The position numbers and the translations under genes are program-made. The notes under the pieces are model-generated. The model saw only the letters and a program-made list of their open reading frames with translations. It searched no databases and was not told the origin of the DNA. Of a stretch of DNA of 33,191 nucleotides, positions 27,057-33,191 are shown one piece after another. This DNA comes from Thermoguttaceae bacterium. GTDB lineage: Bacteria > Planctomycetota > Planctomycetia > Pirellulales > Thermoguttaceae. The DNA lies in the NCBI GenBank assembly GCA_017441605.1, contig JAFRXD010000035.1, forward strand, positions 1-33,191. The letters run 5' to 3'. Numbering within the stretch: the stretch's first letter is position 1; every line of letters starts with the position of its first letter.

Positions 27057-27084
27057 ATTATAGCCGAATCGCGGTTTGGCGCAA
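27057..27084 (-). promoter_or_regulatory. Promoter of the double SUMF1 gene
   Basis: On the minus strand TTGCGC (27084-27079) and a perfect TATAAT (27062-27057) are 16 bases apart. The implied start near 27050 gives a leader of about 95 bases, in which GACGAG and CTCGTC can form a 6-bp stem. The promoter sits just after the terminator of the lipoprotein pseudogene. Confidence 0.65.
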
Positions 27085-27103
27085 GAGATTCGCGCTCCGC
27101 CTC

Positions 27104-27147
27104 AAAAAAGAAAAAAGCCAAAGGAACCGGAGCCCCTTTGGCTTTTC
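27104..27147 (-). terminator. Terminator after the lipoprotein pseudogene
   Basis: AGCCAAAGG (27116-27124) and CCTTTGGCT (27135-27143) form a 9-bp stem, extended by A/T pairs. On the minus strand it is followed by TTTTTCTTTTTT. It is a copy of the terminator at 27736-27778. Confidence 0.8.
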
Positions 27148-27178
27148 GTTAAACCATCGCCTTAGAAAACGCGCAATA

Positions 27179-27718
27179 TCAGGCGCCGCCGCTCGTTTTG
27201 CCGTCGGAAGTCGGAGGCGGAGGAGTCGGCTCGGTTCCGCGAGGGATATCGAAGTCGCGCTTGTTCTTGCCCGCTTTGATCATAATCGCGCGCTTGGAGA
27301 AGACGCCCCAGTCCTCGGGGACGTAGATCGCCGTCGATTGGGCGGTATAGGTCTTGCCCAATTCGTCGGCGAGCGTCTCGGTCTCGCCGGTAAGCTCCTC
27401 GCAGGTTACGACGACCGGCGTCTCGCCGGGCAAAAGGGTCTTTCTTCCGTCGCGGGAGTATTTTCCGTCTTTAACGACGCCGGGGAGCTCGTTTTGCCGT
27501 CGGGATCGACGGGCTGGAGCGAAACGAGCCGCGTTCCATCGGCTTACCGCCAAAACCGCGGTTCCGGAAACGGGGTATCGTCCGTCGGGGGATTTGGGAC
27601 TGCGGCCGACGAGCGATAAGGAAACGACCGCCGATAGCGCGAGAACCGCGCTTACGATCGTCTTGTCCCCACGCAAAACCTCGCGGAAATCAGTCGAAGT
27701 CGACGCTTTCGACGCCAT
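27179..27718 (-). pseudogene. Decayed copy of the neighbouring lipoprotein
   Basis: An open frame of 179 codons, yet it bears several disabling changes against its intact neighbour at 27808-28302. The codon matching the neighbour's ATG is GGG (27668-27670). The lipobox cysteine is arginine (LVGRSP against LVGCGP). The segment corresponding to IFGGKPMEHGLISFQPVDPD is out of frame (about 27475-27560) and returns to frame at VKDGKYSRDGRKTLLPGE. The open frame exists only because one extra C upstream joins it to a leftover piece of the duplicated DUF1559 3' end, which provides a new ATG. The C-terminal half (VVVTCEELTGETET, DIPRGTEPTPPPPTSDGKTS) is almost identical to the neighbour. No new function is indicated; expression of a hybrid protein is possible but unlikely to give a lipoprotein. 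Confidence 0.8.
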
Positions 27719-27735
27719 TGCGGAACGGGACTTCC

Positions 27736-27778
27736 GAAAAAGAAAAAGCCAAAGGAACCGGAGTCCCTTTGGCTTTTC
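27736..27778 (-). terminator. Terminator after the lipoprotein gene
   Basis: AGCCAAAGG (27747-27755) and CCTTTGGCT (27766-27774) form a 9-bp stem followed on the minus strand by TTTTTCTTTTT. It ends the DUF1559-lipoprotein transcript about 35 bases after the lipoprotein stop. Confidence 0.82.
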
Positions 27779-27807
27779 ATTAAGCTATCGCTTGGAAACG
27801 CGCAATA

Positions 27808-28302
27808 TCAGGCGCCGCCGCTCGTTTTGCCGTCGGAAGTCGGAGGCGGAGGAGTCGGCTCGGTTCCGCGAGGGATATCGAAGTCGTACTTGTTCTTGCC
27901 CGCTTTGATCGTAATCGTGTGCTTGGAGAAGACGCCCCAGTCCTCGGGGACGTAGGTCGCCGTCGATTGGGCGGTATAGGTTTTGCCCAATTCGTCGGTG
28001 AACGTCTCGGTCTCGCCGGTTAGCTCCTCGCAAGTTACGACGACGGTATATTCGCCGGGCAGAAGGGTCTTTCTTCCGTCGCAGGAATATTTTCCGTCTT
28101 TAACGGCGCTGGCGGAGCTCGTTTTGCCGTCGGGATCGACGGGCTGGAACGAAATGAGCCCGTGTTCCATCGGCTTTCCACCAAAAATCACGGTTCCGGA
28201 GACGGGGTATCGTCCGTCGGGGGATTTCGGACCGCATCCGACGAGCGACAAGGAAACGACCGCCGATAGCGCGAGAACCGCGCTTACAATCGTCTTGTTC
28301 AT
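27808..28302 (-). CDS. Small lipoprotein with carboxypeptidase-regulatory-like fold
   Basis: A 164-residue lipoprotein. The signal sequence NKTIVSAVLALSAVVSLSLV ends in the lipobox LVGC with Cys23 as the lipidation site. The mature part has DGRYPVSGTVIFGGKPMEHG and ISFQPVDPDGK, the pattern of planctomycete lipoproteins with a beta-sandwich of the transthyretin or carboxypeptidase-regulatory type, followed by KTLLPGEYTVVVTCEE and a proline- and glycine-rich tail (EPTPPPPTSDGKTSGGA). ATG 28302 was chosen over the TTG two codons upstream because GAGG lies 8 bases before it, directly after the stop of the DUF1559 gene. The 18-base gap suggests translational coupling. This pairing is typical of planctomycetes; the function is unknown, presumably in the cell envelope. 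A decayed tandem copy follows. Confidence 0.87.
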   Translation of the reverse strand: MNKTIVSAVLALSAVVSLSLVGCGPKSPDGRYPVSGTVIFGGKPMEHGLISFQPVDPDGKTSSASAVKDGKYSCDGRKTLLPGEYTVVVTCEELTGETETFTDELGKTYTAQSTATYVPEDWGVFSKHTITIKAGKNKYDFDIPRGTEPTPPPPTSDGKTSGGA

Positions 28303-28320
28303 ATGCAAAACCTCGCGAAA

Positions 28321-29328
28321 TCAGTCGAAGTTGACGCTTTCGTTGCCCTTGGCGGTGCTCGCGGCCGCCCAAACGTCGAGATTCACGACGTCGGCGACAA
28401 AGCGAACGGAGCCGTCGCACATGGCGACGTTGACGCCGCCGGAGTGGCTGCTTCGGGCGCTAATAATGGAGGCGCCGTCGAGGGTTCCGTCGGTGGCGGG
28501 GGCGTACTCGGCGTTGGTCGCGCGACCTTTAATGCAGCCGAGGTAGTCCATTTCGCTCGTGTTGGGCGTGAAGAAGGCGGAGTACATGCAGCCCCAAGTG
28601 TACCAGAGGTTTCCGCGCTCGTCGGCTTGGGCGGCGCCGTTAATGTCGTCCCCTTTGCTGACTTGCAGAAGCTCGGACATCATCATCGTATTGGAGGTGC
28701 CGTCTTTGATGTTGGCGAGCTTTTGGCAGTAATATCCTTTGCCTTGGTAACCGCCGTTGCGGAACGGGGCTTCCTTATAGCGAACGACGCGAGAGCCGTA
28801 TTGGATCTGCTCGCGCCATCCGTTGATGATCTGGGGTTGCCCCGGCGACCAGTTGGAAGCGCCGGTCTTGCCGATGCAGACGACGTAGTTGTGGAGGCAC
28901 CAGCCGTTCACGTTGTCCTTGTAGAAATGCTCCGCGTCGGAGGGGCAGCAGTAGGTCTTAATACGCTTGCCGCAGAAATAGGTATCGTTGGCTCCGACGC
29001 CGGCGTGGCGCCAAATTTCGGGAATCCCGTCGTAGAGCGGGGTCTGCTCGATGAACGGGAGAAGTTGACGCGCCCAAGTTACGTAGTGCTGAGTGTCTTG
29101 GCTACAATACGAGGCGCAGGGGAGCTTGCCGGCGCCGGTGGTTTCGACGTAGTTGAGCATGCCGAGCGAGCACTGCTTGAGATTGTTGGCGCACTGCATG
29201 CGGCGAGCCGCCTCGCGCGCGGCTTGGACGGCCGGCAAAAGAAGACCGATCAAAATACCGATGATCGCGATGACGACCAACAGTTCGACGAGGGTGAACC
29301 CGTCGTTGCGAGACGATAATTTTTTCAT
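28321..29328 (-). CDS. DUF1559 prepilin-like protein
   Basis: A 335-residue protein of the DUF1559 family, heavily expanded in planctomycetes. The N-terminus is a type IV prepilin-like signal: NDGFTLVELLVVIAIIGILI, cut after the glycine by a prepilin peptidase, with a hydrophobic helix running into LLPAVQAAREAARRMQCANN. The C-terminus has the family's H-x9-DG motif (HSGGVNVAMCDGS), preceded by the usual cysteine-rich central region (YFCGKRIKTYCCPSDAEHF). ATG 29328 was chosen since CGGAG lies upstream and the family always starts just before the prepilin motif; the longer frame from 29400 adds 24 residues without support. It has its own promoter (29474-29502) and a structured leader, and is followed by the lipoprotein gene. 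Likely an envelope or pseudopilus-like component; exact function unknown. Confidence 0.95.
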   Translation of the reverse strand: MKKLSSRNDGFTLVELLVVIAIIGILIGLLLPAVQAAREAARRMQCANNLKQCSLGMLNYVETTGAGKLPCASYCSQDTQHYVTWARQLLPFIEQTPLYDGIPEIWRHAGVGANDTYFCGKRIKTYCCPSDAEHFYKDNVNGWCLHNYVVCIGKTGASNWSPGQPQIINGWREQIQYGSRVVRYKEAPFRNGGYQGKGYYCQKLANIKDGTSNTMMMSELLQVSKGDDINGAAQADERGNLWYTWGCMYSAFFTPNTSEMDYLGCIKGRATNAEYAPATDGTLDGASIISARSSHSGGVNVAMCDGSVRFVADVVNLDVWAAASTAKGNESVNFD

Positions 29329-29362
29329 AACGTTTCTCCGCGTAATATCGATAAACACAAGG

Positions 29363-29421
29363 GCAATAACGCCGGTTATTGCGATCGACGCAGCGCCCAA
29401 AGGGCGGTTCTCGAACCACCC
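29363..29421 (-). promoter_or_regulatory. Structured 5' leader of the DUF1559 gene, two hairpins
   Basis: GCAATAAC and GTTATTGC form a perfect 8-bp stem with a 4-base loop (29363-29382). GGGCGGTT (29402-29409) and AACCACCC (29414-29421) form an 8-bp stem with one G-T wobble. Both lie within the roughly 140-base leader between promoter and ATG. No T-run follows either, so attenuation by termination is not indicated; a stability or translation element is possible. I match no known riboswitch. Confidence 0.55.
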
Positions 29422-29473
29422 GGGCTCGTCCTTTTTCTAAGGAATCGGGAGCCCCGGCCGAGAAGTCGCATAG

Positions 29474-29502
29474 ATTCTACACGGAAAGCGAACAAATTTC
29501 AA
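29474..29502 (-). promoter_or_regulatory. Promoter of the DUF1559-lipoprotein unit
   Basis: On the minus strand TTGAAA (29502-29497) and TAGAAT (29479-29474) are exactly 17 bases apart, a strong sigma70-type match, embedded in an AT-rich patch. Predicted start near 29467. Confidence 0.75.
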
Positions 29503-29758
29503 TTTGAAATCGGTAATTTTCTTTTTTTGCATATTAGAGCGCGTCAAACCTTCTCTTCTCGCCCTAGCGTTCGTTACAAACAGAAAACCGAGCCGACTTT
29601 TCCAAAGCCAGCGCGGTTCCCTAAACAGTTTATTCGTTAATATACTCCGATACGGATTCGTCCGCCTCTCGAATCCGATCTCGCTCGGACGCTTCGCGCC
29701 CGTCGAGCGCGTCTTTCCCGTCGTCGTCGAGCCGCCTCGTCAAACCTCGCTTAACTCG
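29503..29758. other. Non-coding stretch
   Basis: I see no gene. The left part is AT-rich. An 8-bp inverted repeat, CGGATTCG (29653-29660) with CGAATCCG (29670-29677), is the only distinct structure. Plus-strand open frames here have atypical codons and no ribosome site. Confidence 0.5.
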
Positions 29759-29936
29759 TTATTCGGTCTCGGGGTTCGTCCCGTTTTTTTCCGCGGGAAC
29801 GCTCACCGTCGCGGAGGCGACGACTCTGGCGCTCTCTCGTTCGAGAGCCTTCTCGCGCGCGCCATTGCTCGCCGCTTGGAAAAAGCCGAGCGACATTAAA
29901 ACGATTCCGCCGATCAAGTAGAGTTTCGCGCCCATC
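29759..29936 (-). pseudogene. Small single-pass membrane protein, frameshifted
   Basis: ATG 29936 is preceded by a strong GAGGGG ribosome site 9 bases upstream. The frame begins with a membrane segment, GAKLYLIGGIVLMSLGFF, and then enters a run of six T. Read with five T it continues as QAASNGAREKALERESARVV and ASATVSVPAEKNGTNPETE to a TAA at 29759-29761, with typical codon use, giving about 58 residues. Read as written it turns into an arginine-rich tail. A one-base homopolymer error, a recent mutation or slippage could each explain this. I do not recognise the family. The position just after the hairpin array suggests it may be transcribed from further upstream. Confidence 0.45.
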
Positions 29937-29987
29937 GTTTCTTTTCCCCTCTTAAAAACGAGTCGAAATAAAAAACGTCATCGTCCC

Positions 29988-30020
29988 AACAAACGCGAGA
30001 CGAACCGAAATTCGCCTCGC
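29988..30020 (-). terminator. Candidate terminator of the hairpin-array RNA
   Basis: On the minus strand GCGAGGCGAA (30020-30011) pairs with TTCGTCTCGC (30004-29995) with one G-T wobble and a 6-base loop, followed by GTTTGTT. The T-tract is weak, so termination would be partial; a further T6 lies about 15 bases on. Confidence 0.45.
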
Positions 30021-30480
30021 TCCCCAATTTGCGTTCGCCCCAACGAACAATCCCTCGTCGAACGGTCCCCGCTACTCGTCCGGAGACGAGCCCCTTTCCG
30101 CCGTTCTTCCCCCCGCCCGATCGTCCCTCCCGATCAGTCTTTCCGCGGGCTTCCAAGCCGCTCGACTCGTCCCCGGCGAGCCGTTTGGCGCGGGCTTCCA
30201 CCGCGCCGTCGCTTCCAAAAGATCGCGGTTCCCCAAACCGCTTTCGCTCGCTTCCTTGCGAGCGTTTGTCGCGGGTTTCCTAACCCGTCTCGTTAGCTTC
30301 CCGTCGCGCTCCCCTTTCTTTTTCCCCATCGGCTTCCCGCCGTCTTTGCTCGCTTCCTCGCGAGCCGTTTCCCCTTGTTCTTCCCTTTCGGTTTTCCCCT
30401 TGGCTTCCGCCCTTTTCTCGCGCCTCGCGATTCCCCGTCGCGAGGCTCCTTTCCGCTTTCGCCCCACTAAGAACGGGGCG
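29988..30480 (-). ncRNA. Candidate CsrB/RsmZ-like regulatory RNA: array of GGA-loop hairpins
   Basis: Roughly 490 bases between the caspase gene and the small membrane protein gene. On the minus strand the sequence is purine-rich and holds at least nine compact perfect or near-perfect hairpins, most with GGA in the loop: 30422-30446 (9 bp), 30348-30365 (6), 30330-30342 (4), 30272-30287 (6), 30245-30264 (7), 30225-30241 (6), 30187-30207 (7), 30148-30159 (4), 30119-30135 (5). Linkers carry further GGA. By eye about 26 GGA occur in 30061-30480. Multiple GGA-loop stems joined by GGA-containing linkers are the design of CsrB/RsmZ RNAs, which titrate the regulator CsrA. No clear promoter is visible. 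The ORF across it (30072-30494) has no ribosome site and atypical codons. RNA function is inference; the hairpins are seen directly. Confidence 0.45.
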
Positions 30481-30510
30481 TCGTTTTTAGACAAAAAAGA
30501 TTTGAATTTT

Positions 30511-30546
30511 TAGAAAAAACTTTTTTGAGTCGTAAAAACGCGACTC
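30511..30546 (-). terminator. Terminator after the caspase-SUMF1 gene
   Basis: On the minus strand GAGTCG (30546-30541) pairs with CGACTC (30532-30527) around an 8-base loop, followed by AAAAAAG and then TTTTTT. It begins 7 bases after the stop codon. The A6/T6 pair may extend the stem. It probably ends the Sel1/caspase transcript, although the T-run is not immediately next to the stem. Confidence 0.55.
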
Positions 30547-30552
30547 GAAGCG

Positions 30553-32229
30553 CTATTTATTTTCCGGAATCAAAACGATTCTGCAGCCGAGCGCGTCGTT
30601 TCGCTCGTCGTCGAGGTAAGAATTTCGGCGCGCGGCGCGGCAGTTGAACGCCCCGCTAATCCAGCTTCCGCCTCGCGCGACGCCGTCGGTCGTCCACTCC
30701 TCGACGTTCCCGCAGGTATCGAAAAGCCCCCAAGGATTCGGCTCGTACGATCCGACCGGAACGGTCTTCGCGAGGTAGGGTCCGGGCGCGAGGGCGCGAA
30801 ATGGGCGCGTCCCGTTGCAATTCGCCTTCGAACCGTCTAGAGAATCGCCCCAAAAGAACGGGGTCTCGGTTCCGGCGCGAGCGGCGTATTCCCATTGCTC
30901 CTCGGTCGGGAGAGCGAATTTCCACCCTTTCGGCGCGGATCCCGTTTCGTTCATCCTTGCGACAAGCGCTTTGCAATCGCGAGCCGAAACGGATTCGACC
31001 GGTAGATCGTCTCCTTGGAAACGACTCGGGTTCTCTGACAAGACGGTCTTCCACATCCTTTGGGTTACTTCGGTCTCCAGCGCCCAGAACTCGTCGACTT
31101 CGACGATTCGCAAGGGTTCGTCGCTATTCCGCCCCTCCTCCGACGCGGGACTTCCCATAACGAACTTGCCGGAGGGGCAATAGCGGAATCGAAAATCGGT
31201 TCCCAAGACCGACGCGACCATCAAATCCCCGGGCCTCGGCTTAAAGAGAACCTCCGCCCCTCCGCCGCGGCGCGCGACAAGAATCGCGAGCGCGAGAACG
31301 AGCGTCGCGAGAACCGCGAGCGTCGCGAAAATCAAACCGAAGCGCCGCGACGACGGGCGACTCGACTTTTCAACGCGCGCCTCGGGGCGCTCGGTCGGCT
31401 CGGTTCGTTCCGTCTCCTCTTCGGGATCGGGAAACGGGAACTCTATGTCGTCCGGATCTTCGCAATAATAAAAGGGGGTTTGCTCGGAGTATTCGACCCC
31501 GTTCTCGACGTAGGCGTAGCCCAGCTCCATCGCGCGCTCGAACGAGTATCGAATCGACAATTTGGAAGTCGTCCCGAACCGTCGGACGTTTTGTTCGGCG
31601 AGCTCTCGCTGCGCCCTAAGGAATTGCCCGGTGAGCAATCCGTGCTCTAGGGCGTAGTCCTCGCGCGCGACTTGCCCGACTTGGCAGGCGTTGAGGGCCG
31701 CGAATTTCGGACGGTCGCGTCGCCGATACGCGAGCCGTTTCTCTCTGGCGAGTCGGGCGCCGCTTTCGAAGCGCTCGAGGGCGGCGCGAGTCGCGCGCTC
31801 GGAGTCCCCTCGCCCCATGGAGCGACAGCAGTCGAGAAAGAAGCAGACGTTCGCGGCGCGCAGCTCGGTCGCGACGTCCAAAACGGTTCCGTACGAGAGC
31901 GCGTCGGTGGCGAGCCGATCGGAGCGAGTCTCTTGGGAGCAGAAGTAGAGCTCGCGCCCGTCGGGTCCCATAAGCCCGTGCCCCCAAAAGCCGAAAATAA
32001 AGGAATCGAGCTCCAAGTCGAGGAGTCGCTCCAATTGCGAGGCGACGTTCTCGCGGGTCGCGCGCGAATCGCCCAATCCGCCTCCGGACATTAAGATAAT
32101 CTCGCTCTCGCGAAAACCCCAATATTTAACGAGCCCCGCCGCGAAGTCCGCCGAGTCTTTCTCGGCGAACATAAGGGATCTAAAGTACTTGTAGTAATTG
32201 CACCCAATGAGCAAAGCTCTATTCCGCAT
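30553..32229 (-). CDS. Caspase-like protease fused to a SUMF1-fold domain through a membrane segment
   Basis: A 558-residue protein in three parts. Residues 1-255 are a peptidase C14 (caspase/metacaspase) domain: RALLIGCNYY start, catalytic histidine H84 in GFWGHGLMG, catalytic cysteine in FFLDCCRS (C135 by the DxC pattern), and the ACQVGQVARED...HGLLTGQFLRA segment typical of the family. An acidic linker (256-285) and a basic stretch precede a membrane segment (about 297-319). Residues 335-558 are a SUMF1-fold domain (FRYCPSGKFVMGSPASEEG, LPTEEQWEYAARAGTE, GLFDTCGNVEEW, RGGSW). The formylglycine-enzyme cysteine pair is absent. Topology predicts a cytoplasmic protease and an outside sensor-like domain. 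The ATG has GAGGG/AAGGG upstream and lies 71 bases after the Sel1 gene. Similar fusions are known in planctomycetes and cyanobacteria; a signalling or defence role is inference. Confidence 0.9.
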   Translation of the reverse strand: MRNRALLIGCNYYKYFRSLMFAEKDSADFAAGLVKYWGFRESEIILMSGGGLGDSRATRENVASQLERLLDLELDSFIFGFWGHGLMGPDGRELYFCSQETRSDRLATDALSYGTVLDVATELRAANVCFFLDCCRSMGRGDSERATRAALERFESGARLAREKRLAYRRRDRPKFAALNACQVGQVAREDYALEHGLLTGQFLRAQRELAEQNVRRFGTTSKLSIRYSFERAMELGYAYVENGVEYSEQTPFYYCEDPDDIEFPFPDPEEETERTEPTERPEARVEKSSRPSSRRFGLIFATLAVLATLVLALAILVARRGGGAEVLFKPRPGDLMVASVLGTDFRFRYCPSGKFVMGSPASEEGRNSDEPLRIVEVDEFWALETEVTQRMWKTVLSENPSRFQGDDLPVESVSARDCKALVARMNETGSAPKGWKFALPTEEQWEYAARAGTETPFFWGDSLDGSKANCNGTRPFRALAPGPYLAKTVPVGSYEPNPWGLFDTCGNVEEWTTDGVARGGSWISGAFNCRAARRNSYLDDERNDALGCRIVLIPENK

Positions 32230-32300
32230 CGCCCTCGCGCCCTTCTCCGGGCGTCCTCCATCCGGGAATAATAGAAATCGCTCGTTTTTTGACTCTTCTT

Positions 32301-33191
32301 TTAGCGCGCTTCGCTCTCCTCCTCCGACGGGAGCTCGCGCAAAATTTCTTTCGCGCGCTCGTCGCCTTCCTCGGCCGCGATACGGTAATACTTGCTCGCC
32401 TCGCGGGGGTCTATTTCGACGCCGAGCCCTTCGCGGTACTGTCGCCCAATCTCGCTCGCGACGCGTCGATCGCCCGCCTCCAAGGCTTTAAGGCGCCATT
32501 GGAGAGCCGCGACGAAGTCTAGTTCGACTCCCGATCCGAGGAAATAACGGCGCCCCAGCTCCTCCATCGCCTCGCCCAACCCTGACTCGACCGCTTGTCG
32601 AAGCCACCGAACCCCCTCCTCGGGGTCGGGGTCCGTTCCGTTCCCGTCGAGGAGCGCGCGCCCTAGATTCGTCATAGCCTCAGGAACGCCCCGCTCCGCC
32701 GATTCGCGATACAGTTCGATCGCTCGCGAGGCGTCGCGCTCGGTTCCCTCGCCTCGCGCGAAACAAACGGCGAGGTTGTTCATCGCGCGAGGATTTCCGG
32801 CGCGAGCGGCGCGTTGGAAGAACGCGAACGCGAGATTCGCGTCGGGCTCGACCCCCGCGCCGTTCCAATAGCAATTCCCAAGATTGAGCGAACCTTCGGG
32901 AACTCCCATAAAGTCCGCCTTTCGGTACGCCTCGACCGCTTTCGCGAGATCGCGCTCGACCCCGCGTCCCTCGGCGTAGCAAAGCCCGAGGTTGTTGCAG
33001 GCTTTCCCGTGCCAAAACGTCGCGGCGCGCTCGTACCATTCGGCGGCTTTCGCGCTATCTTGCTCGACGCCGACGCCGTCTTGGTAGTGCGCTCGCGCAA
33101 GGTCGAACATCGCGTTGGGGTCGCCTTTCTCAGCGGCGGCGAGTCGCAACTGAAAAGCGCGACGCAAGTCGCGCTCGACCCCGCGCCCGCG
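32301..33191 (-). CDS. Sel1-repeat protein (partial, runs off the window)
   Basis: The last 296 residues of a protein made of Sel1-type repeats of about 36 residues. Seven full repeats are visible (for example AMFDLARAHYQDGVGVEQD and ACNNLGLCYAEGRGVERDLA), plus part of one at the window edge and half of one at the C-terminus, which ends in an acidic tail (EEESEAR). The frame is open to base 33191, where GRGVERDL continues the repeat pattern, so the true start lies beyond the window; the TTG at 33167 is inside a repeat and is not the start. Sel1 repeats form helical solenoids that bind other proteins. The gene lies just upstream of the caspase-SUMF1 gene on the same strand, so the two are probably co-transcribed and may interact. 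Confidence 0.92.
   Translation of the reverse strand, partial: RGRGVERDLRRAFQLRLAAAEKGDPNAMFDLARAHYQDGVGVEQDSAKAAEWYERAATFWHGKACNNLGLCYAEGRGVERDLAKAVEAYRKADFMGVPEGSLNLGNCYWNGAGVEPDANLAFAFFQRAARAGNPRAMNNLAVCFARGEGTERDASRAIELYRESAERGVPEAMTNLGRALLDGNGTDPDPEEGVRWLRQAVESGLGEAMEELGRRYFLGSGVELDFVAALQWRLKALEAGDRRVASEIGRQYREGLGVEIDPREASKYYRIAAEEGDERAKEILRELPSEEESEAR

Larger units (their letters stand above)
27104..28355. repeat. Tandem duplication of about 630 bp
   Basis: Two adjacent units, 27104-27722 and about 27736-28355, each contain a terminator, a lipoprotein gene, the 18-base gap and the last dozen codons of the DUF1559 gene. Corresponding points are 629-633 bases apart. The right unit is intact because its 3' DUF1559 tail belongs to the real gene; the left unit is decayed. 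This fits one unequal exchange followed by loss of constraint on one copy. Confidence 0.85.

Noticed and set aside
28303..29319. A 338-residue plus-strand open frame
   Set aside because: It is the antisense of the DUF1559 gene, alanine/valine/glycine-rich as expected for a shadow, with no ribosome site.
30072..30494. A 140-residue lysine/arginine/glutamate-rich minus-strand frame
   Set aside because: It starts at TTG without a ribosome site, uses purine-ending arginine and glycine codons rarely used elsewhere here, and its composition follows from the purine-rich hairpin array. Not fully excluded.
30256..30513. Hydrophobic-looking 85-residue plus-strand frame
   Set aside because: Phenylalanine/proline/serine-rich translation of a pyrimidine-rich strand. 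The hairpins explain the sequence better.
24565..32229. SUMF1 domains as true formylglycine-generating enzymes
   Set aside because: The active-site cysteine pair near the C-terminal RGGS motif is absent in all of them, and no sulfatase gene is nearby.
1..33191. CRISPR array, tRNA or rRNA genes, transposase, reverse transcriptase
   Set aside because: I looked for direct-repeat arrays, cloverleaf-like GTTC-containing segments and typical protein motifs and saw none. The hairpin array at 30075-30480 has non-identical units, so it is not CRISPR.

Overview
The window looks like a chromosomal segment of a planctomycete (phylum Planctomycetota). The clearest marker is a DUF1559 prepilin-like protein (GFTLVE N-terminus, H-x9-DG C-terminus) followed by a small lipoprotein. 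Caspase-SUMF1 fusions, Sel1 repeats and a bacterial alpha-2-macroglobulin (A2M) relative agree with this. Protein genes are GC-rich with strong use of gcg, gtc, ctc and cga codons. No RNA polymerase, rRNA, tRNA or other core gene is present, so placement below phylum is not possible.

Region 1 (1-2060): a RhuM-family gene with a near-consensus promoter, a 27-bp perfect palindrome inside its coding sequence, a convergent broken small gene on the minus strand, and terminators.

Region 2 (2065-23135, plus strand): one apparent operon of about 21 kb. Order: YtrA-type GntR regulator; ABC ATPase; 91-residue truncated permease relative; three giant paralogous ABC-2-type permeases (1210, 1200 and 1148 residues, each about 13 predicted membrane segments plus a roughly 600-660-residue extracytoplasmic C-terminus); a secreted A2M-N-terminus-like protein; a membrane-anchored helical protein; and a second, longer A2M-like protein that has MG domains but no thioester motif. 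The intergenic gaps of the permease section hold strong hairpins, the largest a 23-bp stem at 14876-14946. A good intrinsic terminator closes the unit. My reading is a dedicated exporter or envelope machine with a large periplasmic part and A2M-like partners. Its substrate is unknown.

Region 3 (23200-33191, minus strand, read right to left): a Sel1-repeat protein running off the window edge; a caspase-TM-SUMF1 protein; a GGA-rich array of compact hairpins that resembles a CsrB/RsmZ-type regulatory RNA; a frameshifted small membrane protein; a DUF1559 gene with structured leader; its lipoprotein; a decayed tandem copy of that lipoprotein; a membrane-anchored double-SUMF1 protein with a coiled-coil insertion; a broken SUMF1 paralogue; and a further small broken reading frame. 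This half is rich in duplication and decay.

Most worth following up: the hairpin array at 29988-30480, and the one-ATPase/three-giant-permease/A2M-like operon. All homology statements come from reading the translations; no database search was run.
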